From Pseudomonas sp. NCCP-436 (lineage in GTDB: Bacteria > Pseudomonadota > Gammaproteobacteria > Pseudomonadales > Pseudomonadaceae), in NCBI RefSeq assembly GCF_019656335.1, contig NZ_BPLZ01000007.1, positions 1 through 64,000 of the forward strand: a stretch of 64,000 bases of DNA, in the 5' to 3' direction. Position numbers and translations under genes: made by a program. The notes below the pieces were generated by a model that saw only the letters and a program-made list of their open reading frames with translations, had not been told where the DNA came from and made no database searches. Positions 18,801 to 27,235 of this stretch are shown one piece after another; the first letter of the stretch is position 1; every line of letters starts with the position of its first letter.

Positions 18801-19588
18801 TTGTCGTTCAGTAGCAGGGGGCTGTCGAAAGTGCCTGTCGTCAGCAGCTTGCCCGTGTCCAGCCAGTGCTGCGCCTGCGGTCGCGATTGACTGATGATCT
18901 GCCAGTCTGCACTTGCCGGTGGCTCATCCTGTGAAGCAGAGCTGCGCAGCAGGGCGATACCGCTGGCAAGGTTCTGGTCCAGGCGGGGCAGCTCGTCGAG
19001 CAGATTGAGGGTCACGCTGACGCTGCCGGCCGGTTGCAGATCGCTGCCTGTCACTGGAGCGACAGCTCGTATGAGGAGCTGATCGTCCTCCAGTTGGAAG
19101 CCGGCCAGGCTACCGGCACCCTGTAGCACATCACGCTCCATGGCCTGCGGTCGGTCGCCGAAACGCTCGGGAGCATGAAGCCGCAGAAATATTCCTGCTT
19201 CACCCGGCAGTGACAGTCGAAGCTGGAACGGCTGGTGGGGTTGCAGCCTGCGCCAGCGCGGCGCGAGAAAATCGTAGAGCTGGCGGCGAATCTCGTTCAG
19301 ACGCTCCGTTTCGCTTGCCGGAACGGAGCCAGCCTGCAGTAGCAGCGCGCCGAGATGAGTGTCATCGGCAATCGTCTGGGCCAGTAGCAGGGCGCGCTCA
19401 CGCATGCTGCTGTGCACGCTCTGCCAGGCCAGGTGCTGAGCCGAGGACTGCTTGTTCAACTGTAGCTGCCAGAGGGCGTGGCGTTCGTTCATCGCCTGGC
19501 CTCCGAGCAGGCCAAACAGCAGGGCCAGACAGAGGCTGCCGGCAACGACGATCCAGCGTACCGAAAGCGGCCGCTGCAGATGGATCAC
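15848..19588 (-). CDS. Membrane sensor histidine kinase with GAF and four PAS domains
   Basis: This 1246-residue kinase has a membrane segment at about 10-30, a periplasmic sensor region to about 300, a second membrane segment at about 305-325, a GAF domain at about 345-490, and four PAS domains at roughly 505-625, 630-755, 770-895 and 900-1015. A HisKA domain follows with phospho-His near 1026 (FVATVSHELRTPL), then HATPase (NLLSNAAKF, DQGPGIP, GGTGLGLAI). It lacks a receiver. Its start overlaps the stop of the upstream regulator gene as ATGA. The signal is unknown; the repeated PAS units suggest several cytoplasmic inputs. Confidence 0.92.
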   Translation of the reverse strand: MIHLQRPLSVRWIVVAGSLCLALLFGLLGGQAMNERHALWQLQLNKQSSAQHLAWQSVHSSMRERALLLAQTIADDTHLGALLLQAGSVPASETERLNEIRRQLYDFLAPRWRRLQPHQPFQLRLSLPGEAGIFLRLHAPERFGDRPQAMERDVLQGAGSLAGFQLEDDQLLIRAVAPVTGSDLQPAGSVSVTLNLLDELPRLDQNLASGIALLRSSASQDEPPASADWQIISQSRPQAQHWLDTGKLLTTGTFDSPLLLNDNGHHFLLSHLLLSEDDNGRAGILIWRDICELYSLHRKKDYWLMGKWLLAWIGAEAMLLILLLATRRSTQRLMQRQQSALRALNEISALTGLSSQEQLRRALRIGADYFHLPHGLISLLEGKQYRVQVSTDSALQDGQPLALDESFCDLTLQGNELLAIEHVAVSPWKDHPARTRSEVASYIGIPVRIGEHQSAILSFFGPQPRQQSFNANEREFVHLFARWVGAILERRKQEQARQNLLQRLASIIEGTNVGTWEWNVQSGAMVFNERWAQMLGYQLEELQPTSIDTWRRLCHPQDLVASERLLQRHFAGKVTHYSKQVRLRHRDGHWVWVQIRGSLSQRDEQGRPLLMYGTNTDISEARERENAIVEARTFLQTVLNSATGVSIIATDLEGRITLFNSGAERLLGYRSEEVVGRLTPDAFHCPEEIAARAERLRRSTGLTLTGIELFSYGTHNGEPETGQWTYLHKDGSRRLVNLTTNAIFDAEGQITGFLGIASDISALHQTTLALQHSESRFRGLVANLPGVVYRCANDQHWSMSYISDGILSLSGYPPSDFIDNRVRSFASVIHPDDRQLSASINACIERQGVFERTYRIQHADGHSVWVREKGRAEYDAEGQVLWLDGFIWDISERKVMEDELRESEHYLRTLLDNVIDAIITFDEKGHIETFNRAAERIFGHRQADVAGHSVACLLAEPATVLPLPRQITGQTRELEGLRSNGERFPAEVAVSHISHQGQARFIVVIRDIAERKRIERMKSEFVATVSHELRTPLTAIAGSLGLINGGVLGEVPPTMRQMLDIAQANSQRLSELINDLLDMEKLVAGKMHFELHSRNLGPLLEQALLHNQPYADQHQVRLKLEIISDLPVRVDAQRLAQVMANLLSNAAKFSPPGSTVQVRLETCGRQQRVSVQDQGPGIPLEFQSRLFGKFSQADSGDARQRGGTGLGLAICKEIVERMDGEIGFLSPPGEGATFWFQLPVDEAAPC

Positions 19589-20700
19589 GGCGTGCCAGCC
19601 TCGTCGATTCCCGCCAGTCGGCGCAGGCGTTGCAGCTCCTGGGTATCGGTGTGCTGCAGTTCGGCGCTGGCCAGGCGCATGAGAATCGGCTCACGCCGGG
19701 TGTTGCCAACCGCAAGGGTGTAGCAGGCACCGATCAGATCACGCAGTGGCCCAGGCAGGCGCCAGTGAGCCTTGAGTCGGCTGGCGAACTGACCGCTGTA
19801 GCTGTGCAAAGCCTCGCGCACGGTGGATTCGTCCAGTAGGGTGTGCCGGCTGAACCACTCCTGCGCCTGCTGTAGCACGCTCAGTTCGCCCATGTGCAAC
19901 AACAGCGCGGCACTTTGCAGTGGCGCCGGATCGATTCGGCTACGTGCGGCCAGCTCAGTGACCCGCTGGCGTAGGCGCAGTGCCTGCAGGAAGTATTCTT
20001 CGGCCAGATGCTGCAGCGGTTCGTCACGCAGAGTAGCGAGTGGGCGCAGGGCCAGTCCCTGCAGCAGGCTGAGGGCAGTGCCCGGGCCCAGGCGCTGCAA
20101 CGCCTCACCCAGGCTGGTGCAGGCCAGGCCGCTGGGGTTGTAGATGGAACTGTGGGCGGCGGCAATCAGACGGGCGTGCACGGCCGGTTCGTTCTGCCAG
20201 TGCTCGCCGAGTTGGCGCAGTTCACGGGCATTGGGATTGAGCGGGCGTAGCAGTGGCAGGTCAAGCTGTTCGCCGTCTACTGTGGCCAGGTGCTGGAGAA
20301 AGTCGCCGGTCGCCGGCACGGACGCTGCCTGCGCTTGGCTCTGTTTCAGCAGCGGCTCCAGACTGGCGAGAATCTTCGGCACCTGGAAAGGCTTGCTGAT
20401 GAAGGCGCTGATGCCCAGTCGGCGCACGCCCAGCACGCTGTTACGGTCGGCGCGGGCAGTCACCATCACCAGTGGCACCTGAGTATCGGTCTGGCGTATC
20501 CGCTCCAGCAGTTGGGTGCCCGGGCCGTCCGGCAGGTTCCAGTCGGCGATTACCAGTTGCGCGGGTTCGCGTTGCCAGGCGTCGACAGCATCGGCCACCA
20601 GACTCTGGCAGTCGATTCGCGCATCACTTCGCAGATTCTGCACTATCTGTTTGAGCAGATCCGTCATCCAGGGATCGTCTTCCAGTATCAGTACGCGCAT
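19585..20700 (-). CDS. Response regulator with receiver and HDOD-like C-terminal domain
   Basis: This is a 371-residue protein. The N-terminal receiver has acidic residues EDD at 7-9, phospho-acceptor Asp53 (LVIADWNLPDG) and Lys in SKPFQVP. The C-terminal 200 residues are helical and resemble HDOD regions (ALQRLGPGTALSLLQGLAL), though divergent from typical ones, so the output may be protein-protein contact. The gene starts 2 bases after the GGDEF-EAL gene stop and overlaps the kinase start, so all three are probably co-translated. Confidence 0.8.
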   Translation of the reverse strand: MRVLILEDDPWMTDLLKQIVQNLRSDARIDCQSLVADAVDAWQREPAQLVIADWNLPDGPGTQLLERIRQTDTQVPLVMVTARADRNSVLGVRRLGISAFISKPFQVPKILASLEPLLKQSQAQAASVPATGDFLQHLATVDGEQLDLPLLRPLNPNARELRQLGEHWQNEPAVHARLIAAAHSSIYNPSGLACTSLGEALQRLGPGTALSLLQGLALRPLATLRDEPLQHLAEEYFLQALRLRQRVTELAARSRIDPAPLQSAALLLHMGELSVLQQAQEWFSRHTLLDESTVREALHSYSGQFASRLKAHWRLPGPLRDLIGACYTLAVGNTRREPILMRLASAELQHTDTQELQRLRRLAGIDEAGTP

Positions 20701-20702
20701 GT

Positions 20703-23003
20703 TCAGCTTCTCACGCTGTTCTGCTCAGGCTCCGGAGGCTGTCCGCAAGTGCTGCCCGTTTGTTCTTCGGGAGCCGGCAGGGGGCGGCCGAAATAATAGC
20801 CCTGACCGAAGTCGCAACCCAGTTCGCGAAGGAAGCCGGCCTGTTCGGCGGTCTCGATGCCCTCGGCCAGTACCATCAGATCCAGGCTGTGGCCCAGGGC
20901 AATCACTGCCCGGGCAATCGCCGCGTCCTCGCGGGAATCTGGCAGGCCGCGGACAAAGCTCTGATCGAGTTTCAGTTTGTTGACCGGCAGGCGCTTGAGG
21001 CGAGCCAGTGAGCTATAGCCAGTGCCGAAATCGTCGATGGCCAGGCGAACGCCCAGGGCACGCAGACGGGTAAGCAGATTCTGGGCTGTCGCCGGATCTT
21101 CCATCACTGCGCTTTCAGTGACCTCCAGCTCAAGTTGGTCCGCGCGCAGTCCGGTTTGCTCCAGCACCTGGGCGACCTTTTGCTCCAGCTCGCCCCGGCC
21201 GAACAGCCGACTGGAGATATTTACTGCAACAAAGCTCGGTGCGTCTGCCTGCCCGCTCCAGCGCTTCATCTGTCGGCAGGCCTGATCCAGTACCCAGGTG
21301 TCGATGGCGCTGATCAGGCCGCTGTCTTCAGCGATGGGAATGAATTCGCCCGGAGGGATCAGGCCACGCTGCGGGTGTAGCCAGCGTATAAGCGCTTCCA
21401 TACCTACCAGACGATTGCTGCGCAGGTCGTGCAGAGGCTGGTAGTAAACGCGCAGCTCCTGGTTGTCGAGTGCGTGACGCAGGCTGCTGGCCAGCTCTAC
21501 CCGCTGGCGGGCGTAGTCGGTCAGTGCCTGCACGTAGAAGGCATAGCCTTCCCGGCCACTGCTCTTGGCCTTGAACAGCGCCGAGTCGGCGTTGCGCAGG
21601 ATCTGCTCGACGCATTCGGTATCGTCCGGGAACAGACTTATGCCGATGCTGGCGGCGATGTAGAGTTCGTGGTCGTCGAGGCGGAAGGGGGGGGCCAGAC
21701 TGCGCAGCAGCCGCTGGGCCAGCTCTGCGGCCTGCCCTGCATCGTTGCAGTGCTCGTAGAGCAGGCCGTATTCGTCACCGCCGAGACGGGCAAGGGTGCC
21801 TCCGTCAGGCAGGCACTGCTGCAGGCGCTCGCCAACGCTCTTGAGCAGTAGGTCGCCAACATTGTGGCCGAGGCTCTCGTTGATGTGCTTGAAGTGGTCG
21901 AGATCGATCAGCAGCACGGCGCCGCGCAGCTGCTCGCTTCGGCTGCGGGCCAGAGCGTGAGTAATGCGCTCGGTGAACAGCAGGCGGTTGGGCAGTCCGG
22001 TTAACGCGTCATGGTGCGCCAGGTAGTTGAGCTCGCGTTGCGAGCGCTTGAGTGCGGAAATGTCGGAGAACACCGCCACGTAGTGGGTGATGTTGTCCTT
22101 GTCGTCTCGGATGACGCGGATCGACTGCCACTGTGGGTATATTTCGCCGCTTTTGCGCCGGTTCCAGATCTCGCCGCTCCAGCTGCCGTGGGTTTGCAGG
22201 GTATTCCAAAGATTCTGGTAGAAGGTGGTGTCGTGACGGCCCGACTTGAGTCGGCTGGGATTTTGTCCCAGCACTTCCTCGAGGCTGTAGCCAGTGATGC
22301 GACAGAACGCCGGGTTGGCATGGATGATCCGTTGTCGAGCATCGGTGACCAGCACGCCTTCCTGGGTGGCATCGAAAACTGCGGCGGCCTGGCGCAGGCT
22401 ATCCTCGATGGCGCGTTGGCGGGAAATATCGCTGGCAATACCGATCAGGCGCTGCGGACGGCCATGAGCATCACGTATTAGACGACCGCGCGAGTGAACC
22501 CAGCGGTAACTGCCGTCGGCATGACGCATGCGGTAGACGTTTTCGTAGTAGCCGTCTTGCAGATCCTCGTCGAGAGCCGTTGTGGCAAGCCAGCGATCAT
22601 CCGGGTGCAGCCGGCTGGCCCAGGCTTCGCGGGTGTTGCCCAGTTGTTTGGGGGTGAGTCCGAGCAGGGCTGCATAGCTGTCGGAGAAAAATACCTGGCG
22701 CCTGGCTATGTCCCAGTCCCAAAGGCCGTCACGAGTGGCATCCAGCGCCAGTCGCAGGCGTTCCTCGTTGTTGGCAAGCAGAAACTGGGACTGATGGTGA
22801 TTCTTGGTGTGACGGTAAAGGATCAGGTAGAGCAGTGTGCCTGTCAGCAGTATGAACAGAAGTGCCGTTAACAGGTGCAAGTACTCCTGCAGCTTGACGG
22901 AAAAGCCGAGCGCTGGCGGCACCTCATGACTGAAGAAAATCCACAGGCTGGACAGCAGCACATAGCCCACGGTCAGGCGCAAAGCGGCAGGATCGGTAGT
23001 CAT
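20703..23003 (-). CDS. Membrane PAS-PAS-GGDEF-EAL protein (c-di-GMP phosphodiesterase/cyclase)
   Basis: This 766-residue protein has two N-terminal membrane segments (about 10-27 and 42-64), two PAS domains (about 80-330), a GGDEF domain with GGDEY near 408, and an EAL domain starting EALIRW near 535. EAL catalytic residues look complete: EVTE, IDDFGTGYSS, KLDQSFV and AEGIET. No RxxD inhibitory site precedes GGDEY. It is probably an active phosphodiesterase, possibly bifunctional. Next to desA it resembles P. aeruginosa PA0285 (PipA), as I recall it. It heads the five-gene minus-strand signalling unit. Confidence 0.92.
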   Translation of the reverse strand: MTTDPAALRLTVGYVLLSSLWIFFSHEVPPALGFSVKLQEYLHLLTALLFILLTGTLLYLILYRHTKNHHQSQFLLANNEERLRLALDATRDGLWDWDIARRQVFFSDSYAALLGLTPKQLGNTREAWASRLHPDDRWLATTALDEDLQDGYYENVYRMRHADGSYRWVHSRGRLIRDAHGRPQRLIGIASDISRQRAIEDSLRQAAAVFDATQEGVLVTDARQRIIHANPAFCRITGYSLEEVLGQNPSRLKSGRHDTTFYQNLWNTLQTHGSWSGEIWNRRKSGEIYPQWQSIRVIRDDKDNITHYVAVFSDISALKRSQRELNYLAHHDALTGLPNRLLFTERITHALARSRSEQLRGAVLLIDLDHFKHINESLGHNVGDLLLKSVGERLQQCLPDGGTLARLGGDEYGLLYEHCNDAGQAAELAQRLLRSLAPPFRLDDHELYIAASIGISLFPDDTECVEQILRNADSALFKAKSSGREGYAFYVQALTDYARQRVELASSLRHALDNQELRVYYQPLHDLRSNRLVGMEALIRWLHPQRGLIPPGEFIPIAEDSGLISAIDTWVLDQACRQMKRWSGQADAPSFVAVNISSRLFGRGELEQKVAQVLEQTGLRADQLELEVTESAVMEDPATAQNLLTRLRALGVRLAIDDFGTGYSSLARLKRLPVNKLKLDQSFVRGLPDSREDAAIARAVIALGHSLDLMVLAEGIETAEQAGFLRELGCDFGQGYYFGRPLPAPEEQTGSTCGQPPEPEQNSVRS

Positions 23004-23041
23004 GAGCGGGCTGCTAGTTTCCAGTGGATGTGAGGCAGTAT

Positions 23042-23058
23042 AGAGGGATTGACCCTCT
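23042..23058. promoter_or_regulatory. Inverted repeat in the divergent region upstream of desA
   Basis: AGAGGG (23042-23047) and CCCTCT (23053-23058) form a perfect 6-bp inverted repeat with a 5-base centre. It lies between the GGDEF-EAL gene start and desA. It could be an operator or a leader hairpin; no regulator can be named from sequence. Confidence 0.4.
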
Positions 23059-23162
23059 TATCTAAAAGACCAACTGGTTTTCTGCCTTTGGTCAGGGATA
23101 ATGATTCAGGGTTCGTTCGTTCAGGACAAGCCCGATTCTATTCTCAAGAGGCAATTGCGCCC

Positions 23163-24353
23163 ATGTGGTACGACGGTATTCTCGATCTTTCGGTTTGGCA
23201 GCTGGTAGCTGTCACCCTGCTGATGACTCATGTGACCATCGTCAGCGTCACTATTTATCTTCACCGTTATTCGGCGCACCGGGCGCTGGAGTTGCACCCT
23301 GCACTCAAGCATTTCTTCCGCTTCTGGCTGTGGTTGAGCACTGGCCAGAACACCCGTGAATGGACGGCTATCCATCGCAAGCACCACGCCAAGTGCGAAA
23401 CCAAGGACGATCCCCACAGCCCCGTGATCAAGGGCCTTGGCACCGTGTTGCGCAAGGGGGCCGAACTGTACCGGGAGGAGGCGAAGAATCAGGAAACCCT
23501 GCGTATCTACGGCAAGAACTGCCCGGACGACTGGATCGAGCGAAATGTCTACAGTCGCCATCCCTATGCCGGCATCGTGTTGATGGCCCTGATCGACGTG
23601 TTGCTGTTCGGGGTACTGGGCATCACCGTATGGGCCGTCCAGATGATGTGGATTCCGTTCTGGGCTGCCGGGGTTATCAACGGCCTGGGCCATGCGGTGG
23701 GCTATCGCAACTTCGAGTGCCGTGATGCGGCTACCAACCTGCTGCCCTGGGGCATCCTTATTGGCGGTGAGGAACTGCATAACAACCACCATACCTATCC
23801 CAACTCCGCCAAACTCTCGGTGAAGAGTTGGGAGTTCGACATGGGTTGGGCCTGGATCAGGCTGTTCAGCTTCTTCGGTCTGGCCAAGGTGCAGCGTGTG
23901 GCGCCGATCGCCCACCGGGTTGAGGGTAAGAGCAGTCTTGATATGGATACCGCAATGGCCATCCTCAACAACCGGTTTCAGATCATGGCGCAGTACCGCA
24001 AACTGGTTATCGCGCCATTGGTCAAGCAGGAAGTTGCCAAGGCCGACGCCTCGGTGCGTCACCTGTTTCGCCGGGCCAAGCGTCTGCTTAGCCGTGAGCC
24101 GAGTCTGCTGGAGGAAAAACATCAGGCCCGCATTGCCGATCTGCTGGCGCAGAGTCAGGTACTGCAGGTGATCTACGAAAAGCGCCTGGCCCTTCAGCAG
24201 ATCTGGGCCCGCACCAGCAGCAACGGGCATGACATGCTCGAAGCCATCAAACAGTGGGTGCATGAGGCCGAAGCCAGCGGCATCCAGTCGCTGCGCGATT
24301 TCGCCGGGCAGCTCAAGACCTACTCGCTGCGTCCCTCCGGCGTAGCTCTCTGA
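23163..24353 (+). CDS. desA: Acyl-lipid delta-9 fatty acid desaturase DesA
   Basis: This 396-residue integral membrane desaturase has the three histidine boxes HRYSAHR, HRKHH and NNHH that bind the di-iron centre, with hydrophobic pairs around them. It desaturates acyl chains of membrane phospholipids, as P. aeruginosa DesA (PA0286) does. ATG 23163 (MWYDGILDLSVWQL) matches the usual family start; the frame stays open upstream but without family sequence. The divergent GGDEF-EAL gene is also next to desA in P. aeruginosa, to my recollection. Confidence 0.93.
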   Translation: MWYDGILDLSVWQLVAVTLLMTHVTIVSVTIYLHRYSAHRALELHPALKHFFRFWLWLSTGQNTREWTAIHRKHHAKCETKDDPHSPVIKGLGTVLRKGAELYREEAKNQETLRIYGKNCPDDWIERNVYSRHPYAGIVLMALIDVLLFGVLGITVWAVQMMWIPFWAAGVINGLGHAVGYRNFECRDAATNLLPWGILIGGEELHNNHHTYPNSAKLSVKSWEFDMGWAWIRLFSFFGLAKVQRVAPIAHRVEGKSSLDMDTAMAILNNRFQIMAQYRKLVIAPLVKQEVAKADASVRHLFRRAKRLLSREPSLLEEKHQARIADLLAQSQVLQVIYEKRLALQQIWARTSSNGHDMLEAIKQWVHEAEASGIQSLRDFAGQLKTYSLRPSGVAL

Positions 24354-24369
24354 GCTGGCTGTTCACCTG

Positions 24370-24399
24370 CAAAGGCCTTGTCGAACCGGCGGGCCTTTG
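24370..24399 (+). terminator. Probable terminator after desA
   Basis: CAAAGGCC and GGCCTTTG form an 8-bp stem with a loop of about 14 bases, followed by a short T-rich stretch. It lies 17 bases after the desA stop. Confidence 0.6.
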
Positions 24400-24453
24400 T
24401 ATTTGTCCAATCCTCGCAATAGCTTCACTTTACAGGCGAATGCGAGGGGCCAG

Positions 24454-25431
24454 ATGGCTGTTGCAGCAGATGAGCAGGCAGTATCCGAACTGGAGGAACT
24501 GACTCTTGCGTTGTTGCACTGCCGCGCCGAGGTAGCGCGGCTCGGCGAGCGTGAGCAACTGTTCAGCAGCCTGCTTGCAAGTGTCAACGCAGTTCTCTGG
24601 GCGCTGGACTGGCCGCAGCAGCGGGTAATCTACGTCAGTCCGGGCTATGAGCGCATTTTCGGCCGTTCGGCGGCGCTTCTGCTTGCTGACTATAGCGAGT
24701 GGCGCAACAGTATTTATCCAGACGATCTCGACTACGCCGCACAGAGTCTGGCATCGGTGCTGGATACTGGTGCGGTCGAGTCGCGCGAGTACCGCATCAT
24801 TCGTGCTGACGGCCAGCTGCGCTGGCTAAGCGACAAGTGTTTTGTCAGCCCGCAACCGGGCAATGAATCGAGTCGGGTGATCGTTGGTATTGCTGAGGAC
24901 ATCACCGAGAAGAAGCATCTGGAGGGTGAGTTACAGCGTCTGGCTGCTACCGACGTGCTGACTCAGGTCAGCAACCGTCGGCATTTCTTCGAATGTGCTT
25001 GCCAGGAGTTCCAGTTGGCCTGCCGGACGGGGACGCCGCTGGCGTTCCTGCTGCTGGATCTGGACGACTTCAAGAAGATCAACGACAGCTACGGCCATCA
25101 GGCGGGTGACCAGGTATTACAGCGTCTGGCGCACTGCGCTGCCGGCGCCTTGCGTCGCGGAGACCTGTTCGGTCGTATTGGCGGCGAGGAGTTTGCCGCG
25201 CTGTTTCCCGGTTGCGATCAGGCAGTGGCGCTGCAGGTGGCCGAGCGTCTGCAGCGCGAGGTGCAACGGCTGAATTTCCAGTATGACGGAGCGAAGGTCG
25301 GTATTACTGTCAGCCAGGGACTGACCATGTTACGGCGCAGCGACAGTCAGCTCGATACGCTTTATGCGCGGGCCGACCTTGCCATGTATGAGGCCAAGAA
25401 ACAGGGCAAGAATCGCATTGTGGTGAACTGA
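24454..25431 (+). CDS. PAS-GGDEF diguanylate cyclase
   Basis: This is a 325-residue protein with a short N-terminal helical region, a PAS domain at about 40-150 (WALDWPQQRVIYVSPGYERIFG) and a GGDEF domain with an intact GGEEF motif near residue 244. RRGD lies 5 residues before GGEEF, which fits the RxxD product-inhibition site. It should make c-di-GMP under PAS control. No membrane segment is seen, so it is cytoplasmic. ATG 24454 is used because GAGGGG lies just upstream; an in-frame TTG at 24397 falls in the desA terminator. Confidence 0.9.
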   Translation: MAVAADEQAVSELEELTLALLHCRAEVARLGEREQLFSSLLASVNAVLWALDWPQQRVIYVSPGYERIFGRSAALLLADYSEWRNSIYPDDLDYAAQSLASVLDTGAVESREYRIIRADGQLRWLSDKCFVSPQPGNESSRVIVGIAEDITEKKHLEGELQRLAATDVLTQVSNRRHFFECACQEFQLACRTGTPLAFLLLDLDDFKKINDSYGHQAGDQVLQRLAHCAAGALRRGDLFGRIGGEEFAALFPGCDQAVALQVAERLQREVQRLNFQYDGAKVGITVSQGLTMLRRSDSQLDTLYARADLAMYEAKKQGKNRIVVN

Positions 25432-25434
25432 GTT

Positions 25435-25452
25435 GGCGGAATTCCGCCTTTT
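25435..25452 (+). terminator. Short terminator after the diguanylate cyclase gene
   Basis: A GGCGG/CCGCC stem with loop AATT is followed by four T residues. It lies 3 bases after the stop. Confidence 0.65.
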
Positions 25453-25845
25453 ACGACTCTCTGTTCGGCGATAAATCGCCTGTCTAGAGGGTGTCACTGA
25501 CTTGCAATGTATTCATCATCTGTTTGTAACCTCCTTTTTAGAGGGCTTTCCCGCCTGGGTTCGGGTTCTGGCATGCAACCTGCTCTGGCTTGGCCTAGCC
25601 CGAGTTGGCCATGCCTGCCGGGCACAATAACAACGATGCGAGTGCCGACCATGATCCGAGCTGCCTGTTCCTGCCTGCCCGTCCCACCGGTTTTCCCGTT
25701 GTTATTCCCTTACTGACTTTTGTCCGTTGCTGGTGCCGCTGAGTTTGCGCGCCCGAGCGTTCATCCAGTTCGTCACGAGTCGGCCCTGGCGCCGATGCCG
25801 TACTCGTAGACGATGCGTCACATCAAAAACATTGGAGAACCACTA
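25453..25845 (+). promoter_or_regulatory. Leader/promoter region of the complete porin gene
   Basis: About 390 bases lie between the cyclase terminator and the porin ATG. Visible are AATAACAA at 25626-25633, which fits the AAYAAYAA motif bound by Hfq/Crc, a possible leader reading frame 25651-25716 (21 codons with two Cys), and a GGAG ribosome site 6-7 bases before ATG 25846. A promoter cannot be fixed by eye. The matching region of copy 1 lies outside the window. Confidence 0.4.
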
Positions 25846-27165
25846 ATGAAAAAGACCTCCCTGGCACTGGCTGTAGCCGCCAGCACCCTGGGCCTGAGCC
25901 AGGCAGCCGTTGCCGACTTCATCGGCGACAGCAAGGCCAGCCTGACCCTGCGCAACTTCTACTTCGACAACAACACCGTCAACACCGCCAACAACAATGG
26001 CGAGGCCAGCGAGTGGGGGCAGGGCTTCATTCTCAACTACCAGTCGGGCTTCACCGAAGGCACCGTGGGTTTCGGCGTTGACGCCGTCGGCCTCTTGGGC
26101 GTGCGTCTGGATGGTGGTGGTCGTGCCACCAAGGCCGGTCGTGACCGTACTCCGGGTGCTCTGTTCCCGCTGGAAAGCGATGGCAGCGCTGTCGACGAGT
26201 TCAGCAAGGCCGGGCTGACCGGCAAGGTTCGTTTCTCCAAGACCGAGGCGCGCATCGGTACCCTGACGCCGAAACTGCCGATCCTGGTATCCAACGACGG
26301 CCGCCTGCTGCCGCAGCTGTTCGAAGGTGGCCAGATCACCTCCAACGAAATCGACAACCTGACTCTGACCGCTGGTCAGATCGAGCGCGCCGTGGGCCGT
26401 GCTTCGAGCAACAGCACCGGTCTGTCGGTCAATGGCGGTAGCGAAGCGAGCAACAAGTTCTACTTCGCTGGCGGCGACTGGAAGGTCAACAAGGATCTGA
26501 CCGCGCAGTACTACTACGCGAACCTTGAGGACTACTACAAGCAGCACTTTGCCGGTCTGACCCACAACCTGGGCCTGGGCGAAGGTTCGCTGAAGACGGA
26601 TCTGCGCTACTTCCGCACTTCCTCCGACGGCAAGAACGGCAAGGAAGCAGGCTACGGGGTTGGTGGCTACACCAAGAATGGTGACGGCAAGATCGACAAC
26701 AACACCTGGAGTGCAGCCTTCACCTACAGCCTGGGCGGCCATGCGTTGCTGCTGGGTTACCAGCGCGTTTCCGACGACAGCAACTTCGTCCAGCTCAACC
26801 AGGGCGGTATCGAAGGTTCGGCCGGTGCCAGCGTGTATCTGCTGACCGATCGCTTGGTAACCAACTTCACCCGTGCCGGTGAGCGCACCACTTTCGGCCA
26901 GTACAGCTACGACTTCGCCAGCGTCGGTGTGCCGGGTCTGAAGGCGTCGGCAGCCTACCTCAAGGGCACCAGCATCAAGGTGGCTGGTGGCAGCGAGGCG
27001 AAGGAGTGGGAGCGTGACGTGGCCGTGGACTACGTGTTCCAGGACGGCGCGCTGAAAGGTCTGGGTCTGGGCTGGCGCTACGGCGTACTGCGCAGCGACC
27101 TGGCCAGCCAGGCTGACACTGATCAGCACCGTCTGATCGTCAGCTACACCCTGCCACTGCTGTAA
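25846..27165 (+). CDS. OprD-family outer-membrane porin, copy 2 (complete)
   Basis: This is a 439-residue porin with a signal peptide ending near AAVA-D and OprD-type strands throughout. It ends in YTLPLL, lacking the usual terminal Phe/Trp. ATG 25846 follows GGAGAACC at a normal distance. It is the complete version of the truncated copy at 1-1311, with one silent base difference over 1311 bases. Similarity ends exactly after the stop codon. It has its own terminator and no transporter genes beside it. The substrate is unknown. Confidence 0.93.
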   Translation: MKKTSLALAVAASTLGLSQAAVADFIGDSKASLTLRNFYFDNNTVNTANNNGEASEWGQGFILNYQSGFTEGTVGFGVDAVGLLGVRLDGGGRATKAGRDRTPGALFPLESDGSAVDEFSKAGLTGKVRFSKTEARIGTLTPKLPILVSNDGRLLPQLFEGGQITSNEIDNLTLTAGQIERAVGRASSNSTGLSVNGGSEASNKFYFAGGDWKVNKDLTAQYYYANLEDYYKQHFAGLTHNLGLGEGSLKTDLRYFRTSSDGKNGKEAGYGVGGYTKNGDGKIDNNTWSAAFTYSLGGHALLLGYQRVSDDSNFVQLNQGGIEGSAGASVYLLTDRLVTNFTRAGERTTFGQYSYDFASVGVPGLKASAAYLKGTSIKVAGGSEAKEWERDVAVDYVFQDGALKGLGLGWRYGVLRSDLASQADTDQHRLIVSYTLPLL

Positions 27166-27204
27166 TCCGGAGCCAGCGGTTCCGGCTCGCGGAACCTGGA
27201 AAAG

Positions 27205-27235
27205 TGCCCGTCTCCGCAGGAGGCGGGCATTTTTT
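27205..27235 (+). terminator. Rho-independent terminator of the complete porin gene
   Basis: An 11-bp stem runs from TGCCCGTCTCC (27205-27215) to GGAGGCGGGCA (27219-27229), with one G-T pair and a 3-base loop, followed by six T residues. The T tract overlaps the stop codon of the convergent DUF2388 gene. Confidence 0.88.

Noticed and set aside
1..27165. Composite transposon flanked by the two porin copies
   Set aside because: No transposase, terminal inverted repeat or target-site duplication is visible, and the repeats are complete coding genes.
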